Below, in pieces: positions 57,043-64,000 of a stretch of 64,000 bases of DNA (positions within the stretch are counted from its first letter, which is position 1; every line of letters begins with the position of its first letter). Where the stretch lies: NCBI RefSeq assembly GCF_001442625.1, contig NZ_LMZQ01000001.1:186001-250000 (forward strand). The letters are read 5' to 3'. The notes beneath the pieces are model-generated. The model searched no databases. It was not told the DNA's origin and saw only the letters and a list, made by a program, of their open reading frames with translations. A program made the position numbers and the translations under genes. This DNA comes from Pedobacter ginsenosidimutans (GTDB taxonomy: Bacteria > Bacteroidota > Bacteroidia > Sphingobacteriales > Sphingobacteriaceae).

Positions 57043-57144
57043 CTTTTTCAAAATTTACTACGGCTTCACAATGTTCAAAAATGGTCGAACTTGCGCGGGT
57101 TGACCCTACTGATCAAAAGCTCATCGAAAGATGGGCTTTTTTTT
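57043..57144 (+). repeat. Imperfect 102-bp direct repeat, left copy (ends in a terminator)
   Basis: The sequence resembles 61612-61713 in order and length, by eye about 85% identical. The last part is a terminator-like hairpin with GAAA loop and T-tract (57115-57144). The two copies bracket the gene cassette between them. Confidence 0.75.
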
Positions 57145-57238
57145 GTTTAAAGCTATTTCATTTTATCTAAGCCGAGTCGGAGACTCTTTTTTATTGGCTA
57201 ATCCGTAGAACTCCTGCGGAACGCTACGGATAGTGGGT

Positions 57239-57279
57239 GATTTTGTTTAGGCCTTAGCGAGACGCTACGACCAGAATGA
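57239..57279 (+). repeat. 41-bp direct repeat, left copy
   Basis: This matches 61724-61764 at 40 of 41 positions (core GCCTTAGCGAGACGCTACG). It follows the 102-bp repeat in both places, 94 bp away here and 10 bp away on the right. Confidence 0.8.
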
Positions 57280-57719
57280 TAGGAAGATCGGTATTCGGCA
57301 AGTCTAATGCCACTAAAAACACACGCCATTGCTTTGCATTGTCATGGTTTTAATTTTGGCAAAACGGCTGCCTCATGAATGCTTCCTCTATCTTTATCTA
57401 GGATTTGCTTCGCTTCATCCCGGATAAATCTAATCGCATTCCATTTTTCAGCTCACCTGCGTAGTCGAAAATGCTACGCTTCGCTTGTGTTAAAACATAG
57501 ATCGAATCCCGTTGCTTTGCAACTACTGATTCTCACACATTTTCTCAGTTCGCAAGCGGTGAGCACTAATTTACTTCCAGAAATCCATTAATATCTACAT
57601 ATCCAAAATTTCAATTAACTTTTCAACTGATATTATTCATTATCATAATGTAGAAAACTAAAGAATAATTAGTTATAGTTGTTGTTTATCTTTAAACCTT
57701 AGTATCTAAAAACAAATCA

Positions 57720-58208
57720 ATGCGCAATAGAATCTGGAATGAAATATGTCAAGCTAAACACCACCAACTTTATTGTATTCAACTGTTAGCTTTTAACAGG
57801 AAGTATTTAAATTATTTCACAATGATAATATTAATATTTTCTGGTGCTGGCGTTATGGGATGGGCATTTTGGAAAGATTTTCCTTTTTTTGCTTGCTTTA
57901 TCATTTCTGCTATCCAATTAGGCAGATTGCTTCAACCACATCTATTACCGACAGAAAAGCAAGTTGACAAACTTGATAGTGTCGTTGATTTTTACTTTGA
58001 TTACTACAATAAGTTAGAAGAGTTATGGATGGATTATGAATCTGAAAAACTAACTGAAATTGAAGCTAAAGATTTATTCTATAAAATTAAAGCAACTGAG
58101 AAACCAATTAACAAAATCATCAACGAAATTGTAAAGACAACCAAGAAGAAATTATTGGCAAAAACTGATAGAGAATCAACCGATTATTTAACCAAAAACT
58201 TCAATTAA
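57720..58208 (+). CDS. SLATT-like two-transmembrane protein
   Basis: The 162-aa protein has a short charged N-terminus (RNRIWNEICQAKHHQL), two adjacent transmembrane helices (about 33-52 and 57-70) and a long charged helical C-terminus (LDSVVDFYFDYYNKLEELW...). This layout fits the SLATT family, pore-forming effectors that occur with nucleotide-sensing domains in defence and conflict systems. No partner nucleotide cyclase is seen. One base separates its stop from the 46-aa gene. Confidence 0.6.
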   Translation: MRNRIWNEICQAKHHQLYCIQLLAFNRKYLNYFTMIILIFSGAGVMGWAFWKDFPFFACFIISAIQLGRLLQPHLLPTEKQVDKLDSVVDFYFDYYNKLEELWMDYESEKLTEIEAKDLFYKIKATEKPINKIINEIVKTTKKKLLAKTDRESTDYLTKNFN

Positions 58209-58209
58209 A

Positions 58210-58350
58210 ATGAGTAAAAACGAAAGCGGTAACAGTACCATCGTAAGAGAGGGTGGCAACAAAGTGCAATCTGCACCAACAACAGTTAAACAGGGTAGCA
58301 ATTTACCAACGTTTCAGACACCTCCACCGCCTCCACCAAAGAAAAAGTAG
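58210..58350 (+). CDS. 46-aa microprotein with proline-rich tail
   Basis: The ATG at 58210 starts one base after the SLATT-like stop. The product is polar and disordered in look (SKNESGNSTIVREGGNKVQS) and ends in QTPPPPPPKKK. It is too short for most gene callers, but the tight spacing makes translation likely. It may bind or control the SLATT-like protein; I know no named family. Confidence 0.6.
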   Translation: MSKNESGNSTIVREGGNKVQSAPTTVKQGSNLPTFQTPPPPPPKKK

Positions 58351-58635
58351 TTTGTCGACAAATATCACATGGCAATGCTATGTGATATTTTTCAAATGAC
58401 AAGCTTCTCTTAAGAAACTTACTTTTCAAAACCATCATATCCCAGTTATTTTACTACTCCCTAAATAATAATATCAACTTCATCTTTTAGATATGCAGTA
58501 AACATTGTTCGATTTATGATGCCATTTACGGTTTTCCATATTTTCTTTTTTAGTTATTGAATTACTTTAGTTATCCAAAATCATGTCAATTTCATTTGAT
58601 GATCAATTTATCCCTTTAAATATAAATCTATTATA

Positions 58636-59007
58636 ATGACAGCTCTATTCAATAAAGACACGGACCTAGTAGGATGGTTAAGTGACGATAAAAAAAACAT
58701 ATTTAATACGAAAATGGAGTGGGTTGCTTTTGTTTCTAGTGATTCAAGCGTATGGAATGTAAGCAAAAAAAATTGGCGAGGACATCTTTATGGAAACAAT
58801 ATTAGAGACTTCAATGGCAAAACATTATTCTGGAATCCAGATACGCCAATTGAAAATACTTATGCACCCTATAGACCTTACACGCCTTACACCCCCTATA
58901 GACCATACACCCCCTATACTCCGTATACGCCATACAGGCCTTATAGACCTTACACTCCAACAGGTGGTTGGTCCCATCTATCATGGGATGAATTTGTAAA
59001 CGATTAA
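58636..59007 (+). CDS. 4-fold beta flower domain protein with (Y-T/R-P) repeats
   Basis: The first about 70 residues (LFNKDTDLVGWLSDDKKNIF, EWVAFVSSDSSVWNVSKKNW, GNNIRDFNGKTLFW) form four short repeats of the 4-fold beta flower fold, with a hydrophobic-aromatic core and Asp/Asn turn residues. Residues 78-108 hold ten Tyr-(Thr/Arg)-Pro triplets, followed by GGWSHLSWDEFVND. Such proteins occur in Bacteroidota and others; the function is unknown. The repeat tract is encoded by near-identical 9-nt units, so length may vary. Confidence 0.75.
   Translation: MTALFNKDTDLVGWLSDDKKNIFNTKMEWVAFVSSDSSVWNVSKKNWRGHLYGNNIRDFNGKTLFWNPDTPIENTYAPYRPYTPYTPYRPYTPYTPYTPYRPYRPYTPTGGWSHLSWDEFVND
58867..58959 (+). 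repeat. Coding tandem repeat: ten Y-(T/R)-P triplets
   Basis: Ten 9-nt units encode YRP or YTP in the order R-T-T-R-T-T-T-R-R-T. The DNA units vary at third positions, so the array is old or selected at protein level. It lies within the beta-flower gene. Confidence 0.85.
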
Positions 59008-59059
59008 TATTTTTCTGCCTATAATTCTAAATTCATACCCAAATTAAAACTCTTACGTA

Positions 59060-60025
59060 ATGATCAACAGAGGGAAATATAACATAGAGTCATATGCTCA
59101 CATCCTGAATACTGATAGATCAATCCTTAAATTAAATCCAATAATTGAAAAGTTTGGATATTCTTTCATGTGCGTTACGGCATCTGAATTTGAGAAAGAA
59201 TTTTCTGAAATCCTTAACATTCCGAAAAATACAGAACGCAAACTAACTATTATAATAGGAAGAGAGCAGCATGGGATATCACATGAATTACATCATGCTT
59301 TAATTCACAATCCTGTTTTTGGGTTAAGGTTTATGCACATGGAATATCCAGAAATAATACTCCTCAAAAAAAATGAGAATTTTGAATTGACTGGAGGTTT
59401 CTACGATTCATCAATTGAGATGAATGCATTTACTTCTTTTCATTCATTTGTTTCTGACTTGCTTTTACAATTGAGATTGCTGAAAGCAGGTGAAATCTTC
59501 TGTTCTCAAAGTTTTCAAATAACATCAGAGACCAGACAAATATCATTTCGACGATTTGAGGTTTCAATAGGTTCTTTTGGCGACTATATTTTAAATGATG
59601 TAGAAGTAGATGTGCTATCAAAAACACTTAAGCATAATTTTGAATCTAATTCATTAACAGAACTGGCTGTAAAGAACTTTAATATAGTATATAATTTACC
59701 TGATGGGAGAATTAGATTCATCACATTGATGACTTGTCTAGAAAGTTTATTTAATCAAGGAAAAGAACAGATTGCTCATACCATTGCAAGACATTTAGCG
59801 ATAATATTATCTAAAAACAAGGATGAGTTCATTGAAAATTACACCAGAACGAAAAAGTTATATAATGCAAGAAATGCCATTGTTCATGGTAGTGAACACA
59901 AAGGTAATCTAGTGGAAGATTATCTAGACTTAGCAGAAAAAGTAAGAAAAGCTATAAATTATTGCAATAAATCTGAACTATCAAAAGAAGGATTATTTGC
60001 AGAATTAAACACTAGAGGGTTTTAA
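59060..60025 (+). CDS. HEPN-type (ApeA-like C-terminus) putative ribonuclease
   Basis: The C-terminal half matches the HEPN family of ApeA-like proteins: FITLMTCLESLFNQGKEQIA, a helix, then LYNARNAIVHGSEHKG, which contains R271-N-A-I-V-H276, the RxxxxH catalytic motif of HEPN RNases. The N-terminal half is probably a sensor. Proteins of this kind cause abortive infection by cutting RNA. It stands between the beta-flower and the Ntn-hydrolase genes. Confidence 0.75.
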   Translation: MINRGKYNIESYAHILNTDRSILKLNPIIEKFGYSFMCVTASEFEKEFSEILNIPKNTERKLTIIIGREQHGISHELHHALIHNPVFGLRFMHMEYPEIILLKKNENFELTGGFYDSSIEMNAFTSFHSFVSDLLLQLRLLKAGEIFCSQSFQITSETRQISFRRFEVSIGSFGDYILNDVEVDVLSKTLKHNFESNSLTELAVKNFNIVYNLPDGRIRFITLMTCLESLFNQGKEQIAHTIARHLAIILSKNKDEFIENYTRTKKLYNARNAIVHGSEHKGNLVEDYLDLAEKVRKAINYCNKSELSKEGLFAELNTRGF

Positions 60026-60290
60026 TCAATCTTACTGATACGAAAATAAGCCTCTCTTCTCAACACATTTCAAGAAATTCCGGCATAAACGCACCATCCA
60101 TATCACAGCCTATTTATTCCGTTGCTTCTTGATTTAATTGAGTTGAAAGCTTGATCAAATACCATAATTAATTAAGGCGAAAATATAGAAGATTACCCTA
60201 GCAGAAATTAGAGAGATAATTTAAATTCCGAAAATCTAATTTGAGTTAAAATATATATATTGCGATATCAAATTAACTCAATCATTATAA

Positions 60291-61247
60291 ATGACTTTTA
60301 TCGCAAGTGTTATAGCTAAAGAGGGCATCGCAATTGTAGCCGACTCATTTGGCACCACATTAGAACATTCTCTAAATGAAAAAACTTTTCTTGATTACAT
60401 CGCAGAGGCCGATGATAAAGACAATATACCAATCCAAGAGTTAATTGAGCTATTTGAAAAGAAGCCTTCATATACTAGAAATTATGTAGATAAGTTATTT
60501 CGATTTTCGAAATATTCAGCAATAACATTTACTGGTGCTATCTATATTAATGGAAAAGAGATAAAGGAAATCGTAAAATCTATAGCTACAGCAATGGATA
60601 CTGACAATGATGCTCATAATGCAAAAGAATTAGAAACCATTTTAACAGAATTTTGTAGCTACTTGAAGGCTGAAGTAATTGAACATGCACAAACCAATAA
60701 CTTAACGCCAACCGATCTTATCTTTTCTCATTTTAACTTAAGTACTAATACACCGCAGATTTACGTTATTAAAATTGATGCTGTTGATAAAGACAACTTT
60801 GATTCAGAAGCAGAGGATTTAATAACATTTGCTGAACAATCGCACCTAGGAATTGTTACGGATGGACAAAATAATTTTGTTGAGCGATTAATTTTCGGAT
60901 CTTTAGTAAAAAAAATCGGCACAGTAAAAGACGAACTTATTAATCATGTCGTTGATGTTTTAGAATTAGAAGGAGATCAAAAAGATAAGCTGATTGAATC
61001 GATTCGAGACTTTGAATTTTTAAAGGATACTGTTCTTGAAGATATGTTTTCTATTCAATTCAGAGAGTTAAGTCTTCAAGAAGCATTAGATTTGGCAGCA
61101 TTATTGATAAAAATAGTTATGGACATACAGGTTTATACTGAAAAAATACCTACAGTTGGTGGTTTAATCCGACTTGCAGTTATCCACGAAGAAAGAGGGT
61201 TTGAATGGATTTCTGGACATAAGTTAGTTCCCTCTAACATAATTTAA
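60291..61247 (+). CDS. Proteasome-like Ntn-hydrolase family protein
   Basis: The N-terminus MTFIASVIAKEGIAIVADSF follows the pattern of proteasome beta subunits (TT-hydrophobic-GIV-x-ADSR). Met removal would expose Thr2 as an N-terminal nucleophile. DKLFRFSKYSAITFTGAIYI matches the next beta-hairpin and loop, and the C-terminal part (GGLIRLAVIHEERGFEWI) resembles the closing strand. The 318-aa length exceeds a simple subunit because of a helical insert. Whether it forms a ring protease or a single-domain hydrolase is unknown. A 55-aa gene follows 12 bp later. Confidence 0.65.
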   Translation: MTFIASVIAKEGIAIVADSFGTTLEHSLNEKTFLDYIAEADDKDNIPIQELIELFEKKPSYTRNYVDKLFRFSKYSAITFTGAIYINGKEIKEIVKSIATAMDTDNDAHNAKELETILTEFCSYLKAEVIEHAQTNNLTPTDLIFSHFNLSTNTPQIYVIKIDAVDKDNFDSEAEDLITFAEQSHLGIVTDGQNNFVERLIFGSLVKKIGTVKDELINHVVDVLELEGDQKDKLIESIRDFEFLKDTVLEDMFSIQFRELSLQEALDLAALLIKIVMDIQVYTEKIPTVGGLIRLAVIHEERGFEWISGHKLVPSNII

Positions 61248-61259
61248 TATTTTTGCATC

Positions 61260-61427
61260 ATGAAAAACCTTAAAGAAAGTGCCTACGAAAAAAGTGTTTG
61301 GCAACAGGTTGCAGTAAAAATCAAACATGCTGATGCTGATAGGCGAAACGAAACAAAAGACTTAATGAATAAAATTAAGTCCACATTAGAAAGAAATAGT
61401 CAGGCAAATTGTCCTCCCCAGAGATAG
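61260..61427 (+). CDS. 55-aa microprotein downstream of the Ntn-hydrolase-like gene
   Basis: The ATG at 61260 lies 12 bp after the upstream stop and the frame runs 55 codons. The product is basic and helical (KNLKESAYEKSVWQQVAVKI..., RRNETKDLMNKIKSTLER) with a short tail (NCPPQR). It is followed 9 bp later by a strong terminator, which ends the two-gene operon. It could be a substrate, tag-like adaptor or antitoxin of the hydrolase. Confidence 0.6.
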   Translation: MKNLKESAYEKSVWQQVAVKIKHADADRRNETKDLMNKIKSTLERNSQANCPPQR

Positions 61428-61436
61428 TTTACTGAA

Positions 61437-61476
61437 AAACACAAAAGCAGAATTTAACGATTCTGCTTTTGTGTTT
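61437..61476 (+). terminator. 17-bp perfect stem terminator
   Basis: A 17-bp uninterrupted stem (61437-61453 with 61460-61476) encloses a 6-nt loop. The arms are A-rich on the left and T-rich on the right, so it may work in both directions. It follows the 55-aa gene. Confidence 0.85.
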
Positions 61477-61611
61477 CGTTAAATTATCAAATTATCTCAA
61501 AAGAAAATTTTATTAGTTAAACATCGTGATGTGCACATTCATCCAGCCCATTGTCCTATGCGCTAAGACTTGTGCTAGTGAGTTTTTGTATTACAAATCT
61601 TGTTCTTAATC

Positions 61612-61713
61612 ACTTTTTCAAAATTTACTATTGCTTCACAATGCCTATAAAGGGTCGATTTTCCGCAGATTGACTCTACTGATTAAAAGCTCATCGAAAG
61701 ATGGGCTTTTTTT
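61612..61713 (+). repeat. Imperfect 102-bp direct repeat, right copy (ends in a terminator)
   Basis: Partner of 57043-57144. The shared parts are the first 19 bp and the last 35 bp, including the GAAA-loop hairpin and T-tract at 61685-61713. The middle is more diverged. Confidence 0.75.
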
Positions 61714-61723
61714 GTTATAAATT

Positions 61724-61764
61724 GATTTTGTTTGGGCCTTAGCGAGACGCTACGACCAGAATGA
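61724..61764 (+). repeat. 41-bp direct repeat, right copy
   Basis: Partner of 57239-57279 (40 of 41 positions). It lies just before the end of the convergent gene at 61790. Confidence 0.8.
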
Positions 61765-61789
61765 GGTTAAAAGGCGTGAATACCTTACG

Positions 61790-62614
61790 CTATTTGTTTT
61801 GAATTATTTTTTCGAATTCGGCCTGGGTTAGAATTTCTAAAAATTCATCGCGAAAGTGCCATACAGATACATATCCGGCCGAGACAATGAAGCTGATCAC
61901 CCAAGTGGTCTTTGCCTTCCATAATTTAAACGCACAAATATCTGTCGCGGTAATATAAGGACTTGTTTCACCTAAGTGTTGATGTGAGGATGCTTCTATC
62001 GTGTCTATACCACCGGTTCCCAGGGGAATAAGGTTGTTATGAAGCTTTGTCTTTTTAATGATATTATTGTCTCTGTCAAAATTAATCAGGTAATCATTTC
62101 CTAATAACACTTCATCCGGTGCTGTTTGCGCAGTGATGACATATACTTTTTTTGCCCCATTTTTTATAATCGGGACAAGATTTAAACTGGTATTTTCATA
62201 AAATTTAAAAAGCGTGTCGTTTAAAACAGCCTGTGCAGCTTTTGACCGGATGGCATGCAAGTCTTTTTCAACTCCGGTAAATTTTCTTGTTGTGGTGTCT
62301 ATACTATATTTAGATGAGTCTAACTTATGGCCAAACTTAACTGTCGCCAACACTACCGGATCGTCATTTTTAGAAAAAAAGATCGTGGTCATTTCTTTTT
62401 CTGTCTCATAAGAAAAATATCCCCCAGATAAACGCTTCTTCTCGCCATAACCGAAGCTGAAAATCTGTGTACTATGACCTGAAGCCCATTCAGAACGATA
62501 AAGTATTTCCCCCTCTACATTAATGCTATCAGCAATTTTTCTCAGCGCATTTTTTTGTGCTGTTGCGTTTTGCGCCAGGATAAATAGGGTAATCAATGTT
62601 AACAGTTTTTTCAT
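61790..62614 (-). CDS. Exported protein of unknown function with JAMM-like motif
   Basis: The ATG at 62614 (MKKLLTLITLFILAQNATAQ) starts a clear signal peptide and gives 274 aa; an in-frame ATG at 62701 is less likely. The mature part is mixed alpha/beta. Near the C-terminus it reads SSHQHLGETSPYITATDIC: HxH followed by a Thr and Asp resembles the JAMM/MPN metal site (HxH...SxxD), but the spacing is one residue longer and Ser is replaced by Thr. I do not recognise the family and regard the metallopeptidase idea as weak. Confidence 0.6.
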   Translation of the reverse strand: MKKLLTLITLFILAQNATAQKNALRKIADSINVEGEILYRSEWASGHSTQIFSFGYGEKKRLSGGYFSYETEKEMTTIFFSKNDDPVVLATVKFGHKLDSSKYSIDTTTRKFTGVEKDLHAIRSKAAQAVLNDTLFKFYENTSLNLVPIIKNGAKKVYVITAQTAPDEVLLGNDYLINFDRDNNIIKKTKLHNNLIPLGTGGIDTIEASSHQHLGETSPYITATDICAFKLWKAKTTWVISFIVSAGYVSVWHFRDEFLEILTQAEFEKIIQNK

Positions 62615-62826
62615 TAAGGCGAAGAGCTTGGTAAATATTTTGTGAATATAAATAACCTTGCGGATTTTGTATAACGCGGTTGCGATAAAACGAGGTTTCA
62701 AACGTTTACATCGTTATCTAAAAAAGCTATATTCAAATTTTGTTTGATAGTTTAAGAAAGCTAATTCACGTAAATCATCCAAAAAATAGTTCGAGAATTG
62801 CCCAACGTGAGCTACTAAAACCCGGC

Positions 62827-62883
62827 AAAAAGCCTTGAAGTTCGAACCCTTTCTTTAAAAGGAGCTCAAATTCAAGGCTTTTT
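62827..62883. terminator. 13-bp stem hairpin with T-tract
   Basis: AAAAAGCCTTGAA (62827-62839) pairs with TTCAAGGCTTTTT (62871-62883) across a 31-nt loop with its own weak stem. The plus-strand side continues into more Ts. It could end transcripts on either strand. Confidence 0.6.
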
Positions 62884-62969
62884 CTTTTTGTGATATTTTC
62901 TCATGAAAATAAAAAAACAAATATAAACTTGTTTTTCATTAACAATAAAGCAACTAACAGTTCGATCCT

Positions 62970-62987
62970 GTTTGGGTTAACCCAAAC
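62970..62987. promoter_or_regulatory. 18-bp perfect palindrome
   Basis: GTTTGGGTTAACCCAAAC reads the same on both strands. It has no spacer, so it is better as a protein-binding site (operator-like) than as a hairpin. No regulator gene lies nearby. Confidence 0.4.
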
Positions 62988-63287
62988 GGCGAAAACAGAT
63001 TAACAGCCGACTAACAACACCTTAGCGTCCGAACCTCTGCTCAGGTTGGTTGAGAAAGTCAGACGATCTGAAAACTTAAGACTTATCCTAACGACCACGA
63101 AATATATTTTAAACCAGGTTAAGAGCCTCAATTATATGATTGAAGAAAAGACATCGGAGAAAAACACAGCCTGGCCGTTCAATATCCTTTGAAAGTAAAA
63201 GAACTGAGCACCTTATTAATATCTCTTAAATAGAAAAACATAAACGAACAAAATTTATCGAAATACTATTTAAGGATAATCCTGCCG

Positions 63288-64000
63288 TTAGGGGTATAAA
63301 TCAATCCTTTTAATTAACTCCACACAGGCCCTACTATTATGATAAGGGCATTTCCAAACACCTACCTTATCTTCACCTTGCATAACCTCATCCTGTTCAT
63401 TTACACCCCAAAACCATTCTCCTTTTTGATAATTGATGATTTTACGTTTCACAGACTCCCAATTTTTCAGACTGATCTCCAGAAAGCTTTCATCTGTTGA
63501 TAACTGCCATGCATTAAAAAACCCAACCATAGCCTCTGCCTGTACCCACCAGTGCTTTTCCCTGACAAGATGATTCCTGGAAGGCTCATATTCATACCAC
63601 AGTCCTCCATCAGCGTCAAGGCCATTCTTGGCAGCTTCGGCCATCTTCACCGAAACTGTTTTTACCATGCCCGTCAGCGCCTCATCGTGAACAGCTTCTG
63701 CAGCTTCCAGCAGTAACCAGGCGGCTTCTATGTCGTGTCCATAAGAAACTATATCTGATTTGGCTTCCCAGTTCTCATCAAAAAACAAAATCAGGCTCCC
63801 CGTTTCCTTATTGATTATCTGCGTGGTAAAGCAGTGCACAAGCTCAATAATTTTACTTCTTAAGTTTTCATTCGGCCAGATCCGATAAAGCGTTGTAAAA
63901 GCCTCCAGAACATGGAGATGCGTATTCATCGTCTTTTTTTCGTTCGCGTCCTTCTCACTAAGCCTTAAATCATCTAAAGAATTCCATTCGCGGTTGAAGG
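63288..64000 (-). CDS. Cellobiose/mannobiose 2-epimerase-type protein (5' end cut by window edge)
   Basis: The frame is open to the right edge: 5' of the ATG at 63929 it reads FNREWNSLDDLRLSEKDAN, so the start lies outside. The N-acylglucosamine 2-epimerase (AGE) fold is shown by TMNTHLHVLEAFTTLYRIWP, VSYGHDIEAAWLLLEA, WYEYEP and KHWWVQAEAMVGF, with the conserved His residues of cellobiose 2-epimerases. It would convert cellobiose or mannobiose units to their 2-epimers in beta-mannan use. The C-terminus (PYHNSRACVELIKRI) is complete. Confidence 0.93.
   Translation of the reverse strand, partial: FNREWNSLDDLRLSEKDANEKKTMNTHLHVLEAFTTLYRIWPNENLRSKIIELVHCFTTQIINKETGSLILFFDENWEAKSDIVSYGHDIEAAWLLLEAAEAVHDEALTGMVKTVSVKMAEAAKNGLDADGGLWYEYEPSRNHLVREKHWWVQAEAMVGFFNAWQLSTDESFLEISLKNWESVKRKIINYQKGEWFWGVNEQDEVMQGEDKVGVWKCPYHNSRACVELIKRIDLYP

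Larger units (their letters stand above)
56661..57719. other. 1-kb non-coding region with repeats and hairpins
   Basis: The first part (56661-57042) is plain AT-rich spacer. It is followed by the direct-repeat copy at 57043-57144 and the short repeat at 57239-57279. Between and after these (57160-57580) are several hairpins, such as GAGTC/GACTC with a T-tract at about 57172-57186 and ATCCGTAG/CTACGGAT (57201-57231), in sequence richer in GC than its neighbours. It looks like mobile-element debris. The frame at 57379-57591 is not credible. Confidence 0.5.
62615..63287. other. Intergenic region with a hairpin and a palindrome
   Basis: No gene is seen. It contains the hairpin at 62827-62883 and the 18-bp palindrome at 62970-62987. 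The right part should hold the 3' end of the epimerase transcript. Confidence 0.4.

Noticed and set aside
57043-57144. tRNA 3'-end or att site explanation for the 102-bp repeats
   Set aside because: A weak GGTCGA/GTTGACC pattern recalls a T-arm, but no complete cloverleaf could be drawn and no integrase is nearby. The repeats are kept only as repeats.
57379-57591. Open frame of 70 codons on the plus strand in the repeat-rich spacer
   Set aside because: It has a composition unlike local proteins and crosses hairpins. No homology features are visible.
62780-62826. tRNA-like GTTCGAGAATTGCCCAAC segment
   Set aside because: It has a T-loop-like string, but neither a matching acceptor stem nor an anticodon arm could be built around it.
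1-64000. CRISPR array, rRNA or complete tRNA genes
   Set aside because: No regularly spaced direct repeats with unique spacers were seen, and no rRNA or clear tRNA cloverleaf was found on reading both strands. A tRNA search program would be needed to be certain.

Overview
This AT-rich window comes from a member of the Bacteroidota, most likely the Sphingobacteriaceae (Pedobacter/Mucilaginibacter-like). The evidence is two SusC/SusD pairs, an ECF sigma/FecR pair next to a SusC with an STN domain, many Bacteroidota-type lipoproteins, a LytS/LytTR pair, an Mpi-type serine invertase and TAnnTTTG-like promoter elements. The strain or species cannot be fixed from the sequence alone.

Layout. (1) 1-21.7 kb, minus strand for the most part: plant-polysaccharide utilisation. 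A SusC/SusD pair (SusD cut by the left edge) is followed by a GH127 beta-L-arabinofuranosidase-type enzyme and a degenerate galactokinase paralogue. A complete sigma/anti-sigma-controlled locus comes next: ECF sigma, FecR, STN-SusC, SusD, GH28 and a GH43-like propeller enzyme, which suggests pectin or arabinan side-chain use. Two small exported proteins and a truncated, frameshifted TlpA-like gene lie among them. (2) 22-31 kb: oxidative and sulfur stress. An exported catalase, an ankyrin protein and OxyR stand beside a Crp/Fnr-controlled reactive-sulfur island: two YeeE/YedE half transporters, the regulator itself, a TauE/SafE permease, an MBL-fold/rhodanese persulfide-dioxygenase-like protein and a 1-Cys peroxiredoxin. 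Three identical-format dyads (TGTAAC-N4-GTTAC[AC]) sit at the same distance from the -7 element of three of these units. (3) 31-46 kb: mixed. Two class-C beta-lactamase-fold hydrolases, a four-gene operon of unknown function (outer-membrane protein, Ig-like lipoprotein, 83-aa Cys-rich peptide, cupin), a GH31 enzyme, a multi-PAS histidine kinase and a LytS/LytTR two-component pair. Two 114-bp elements with terminal inverted repeats (MITE-like) bracket the second hydrolase and the LytS/LytTR pair.

(4) 46-61.8 kb: accessory and probable defence island. A type IIG restriction-methyltransferase is followed by a second specificity domain in opposite orientation. A near-perfect 29-bp inverted repeat brackets both, and an Mpi-family serine invertase gene lies just outside, so this looks like a phase-variable restriction enzyme. 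Next come a split HipA-like kinase/HipS-like pair without an evident HipB, an HNH protein, and a two-gene unit whose first gene is frameshifted and whose second has a PD-(D/E)xK-like motif. Then, between imperfect 102-bp direct repeats, lies a cassette of unusual genes: a SLATT-like 2-TM protein with a 46-aa proline-tailed microprotein, a 4-fold-beta-flower protein with (Y-T/R-P)10 repeats, a HEPN-type protein with an RxxxxH motif, and a proteasome-like Ntn hydrolase followed by a 55-aa microprotein and a strong terminator.

(5) 61.8-64 kb: an exported protein of unknown function and a cellobiose 2-epimerase-type gene cut by the right edge, which returns to carbohydrate metabolism.
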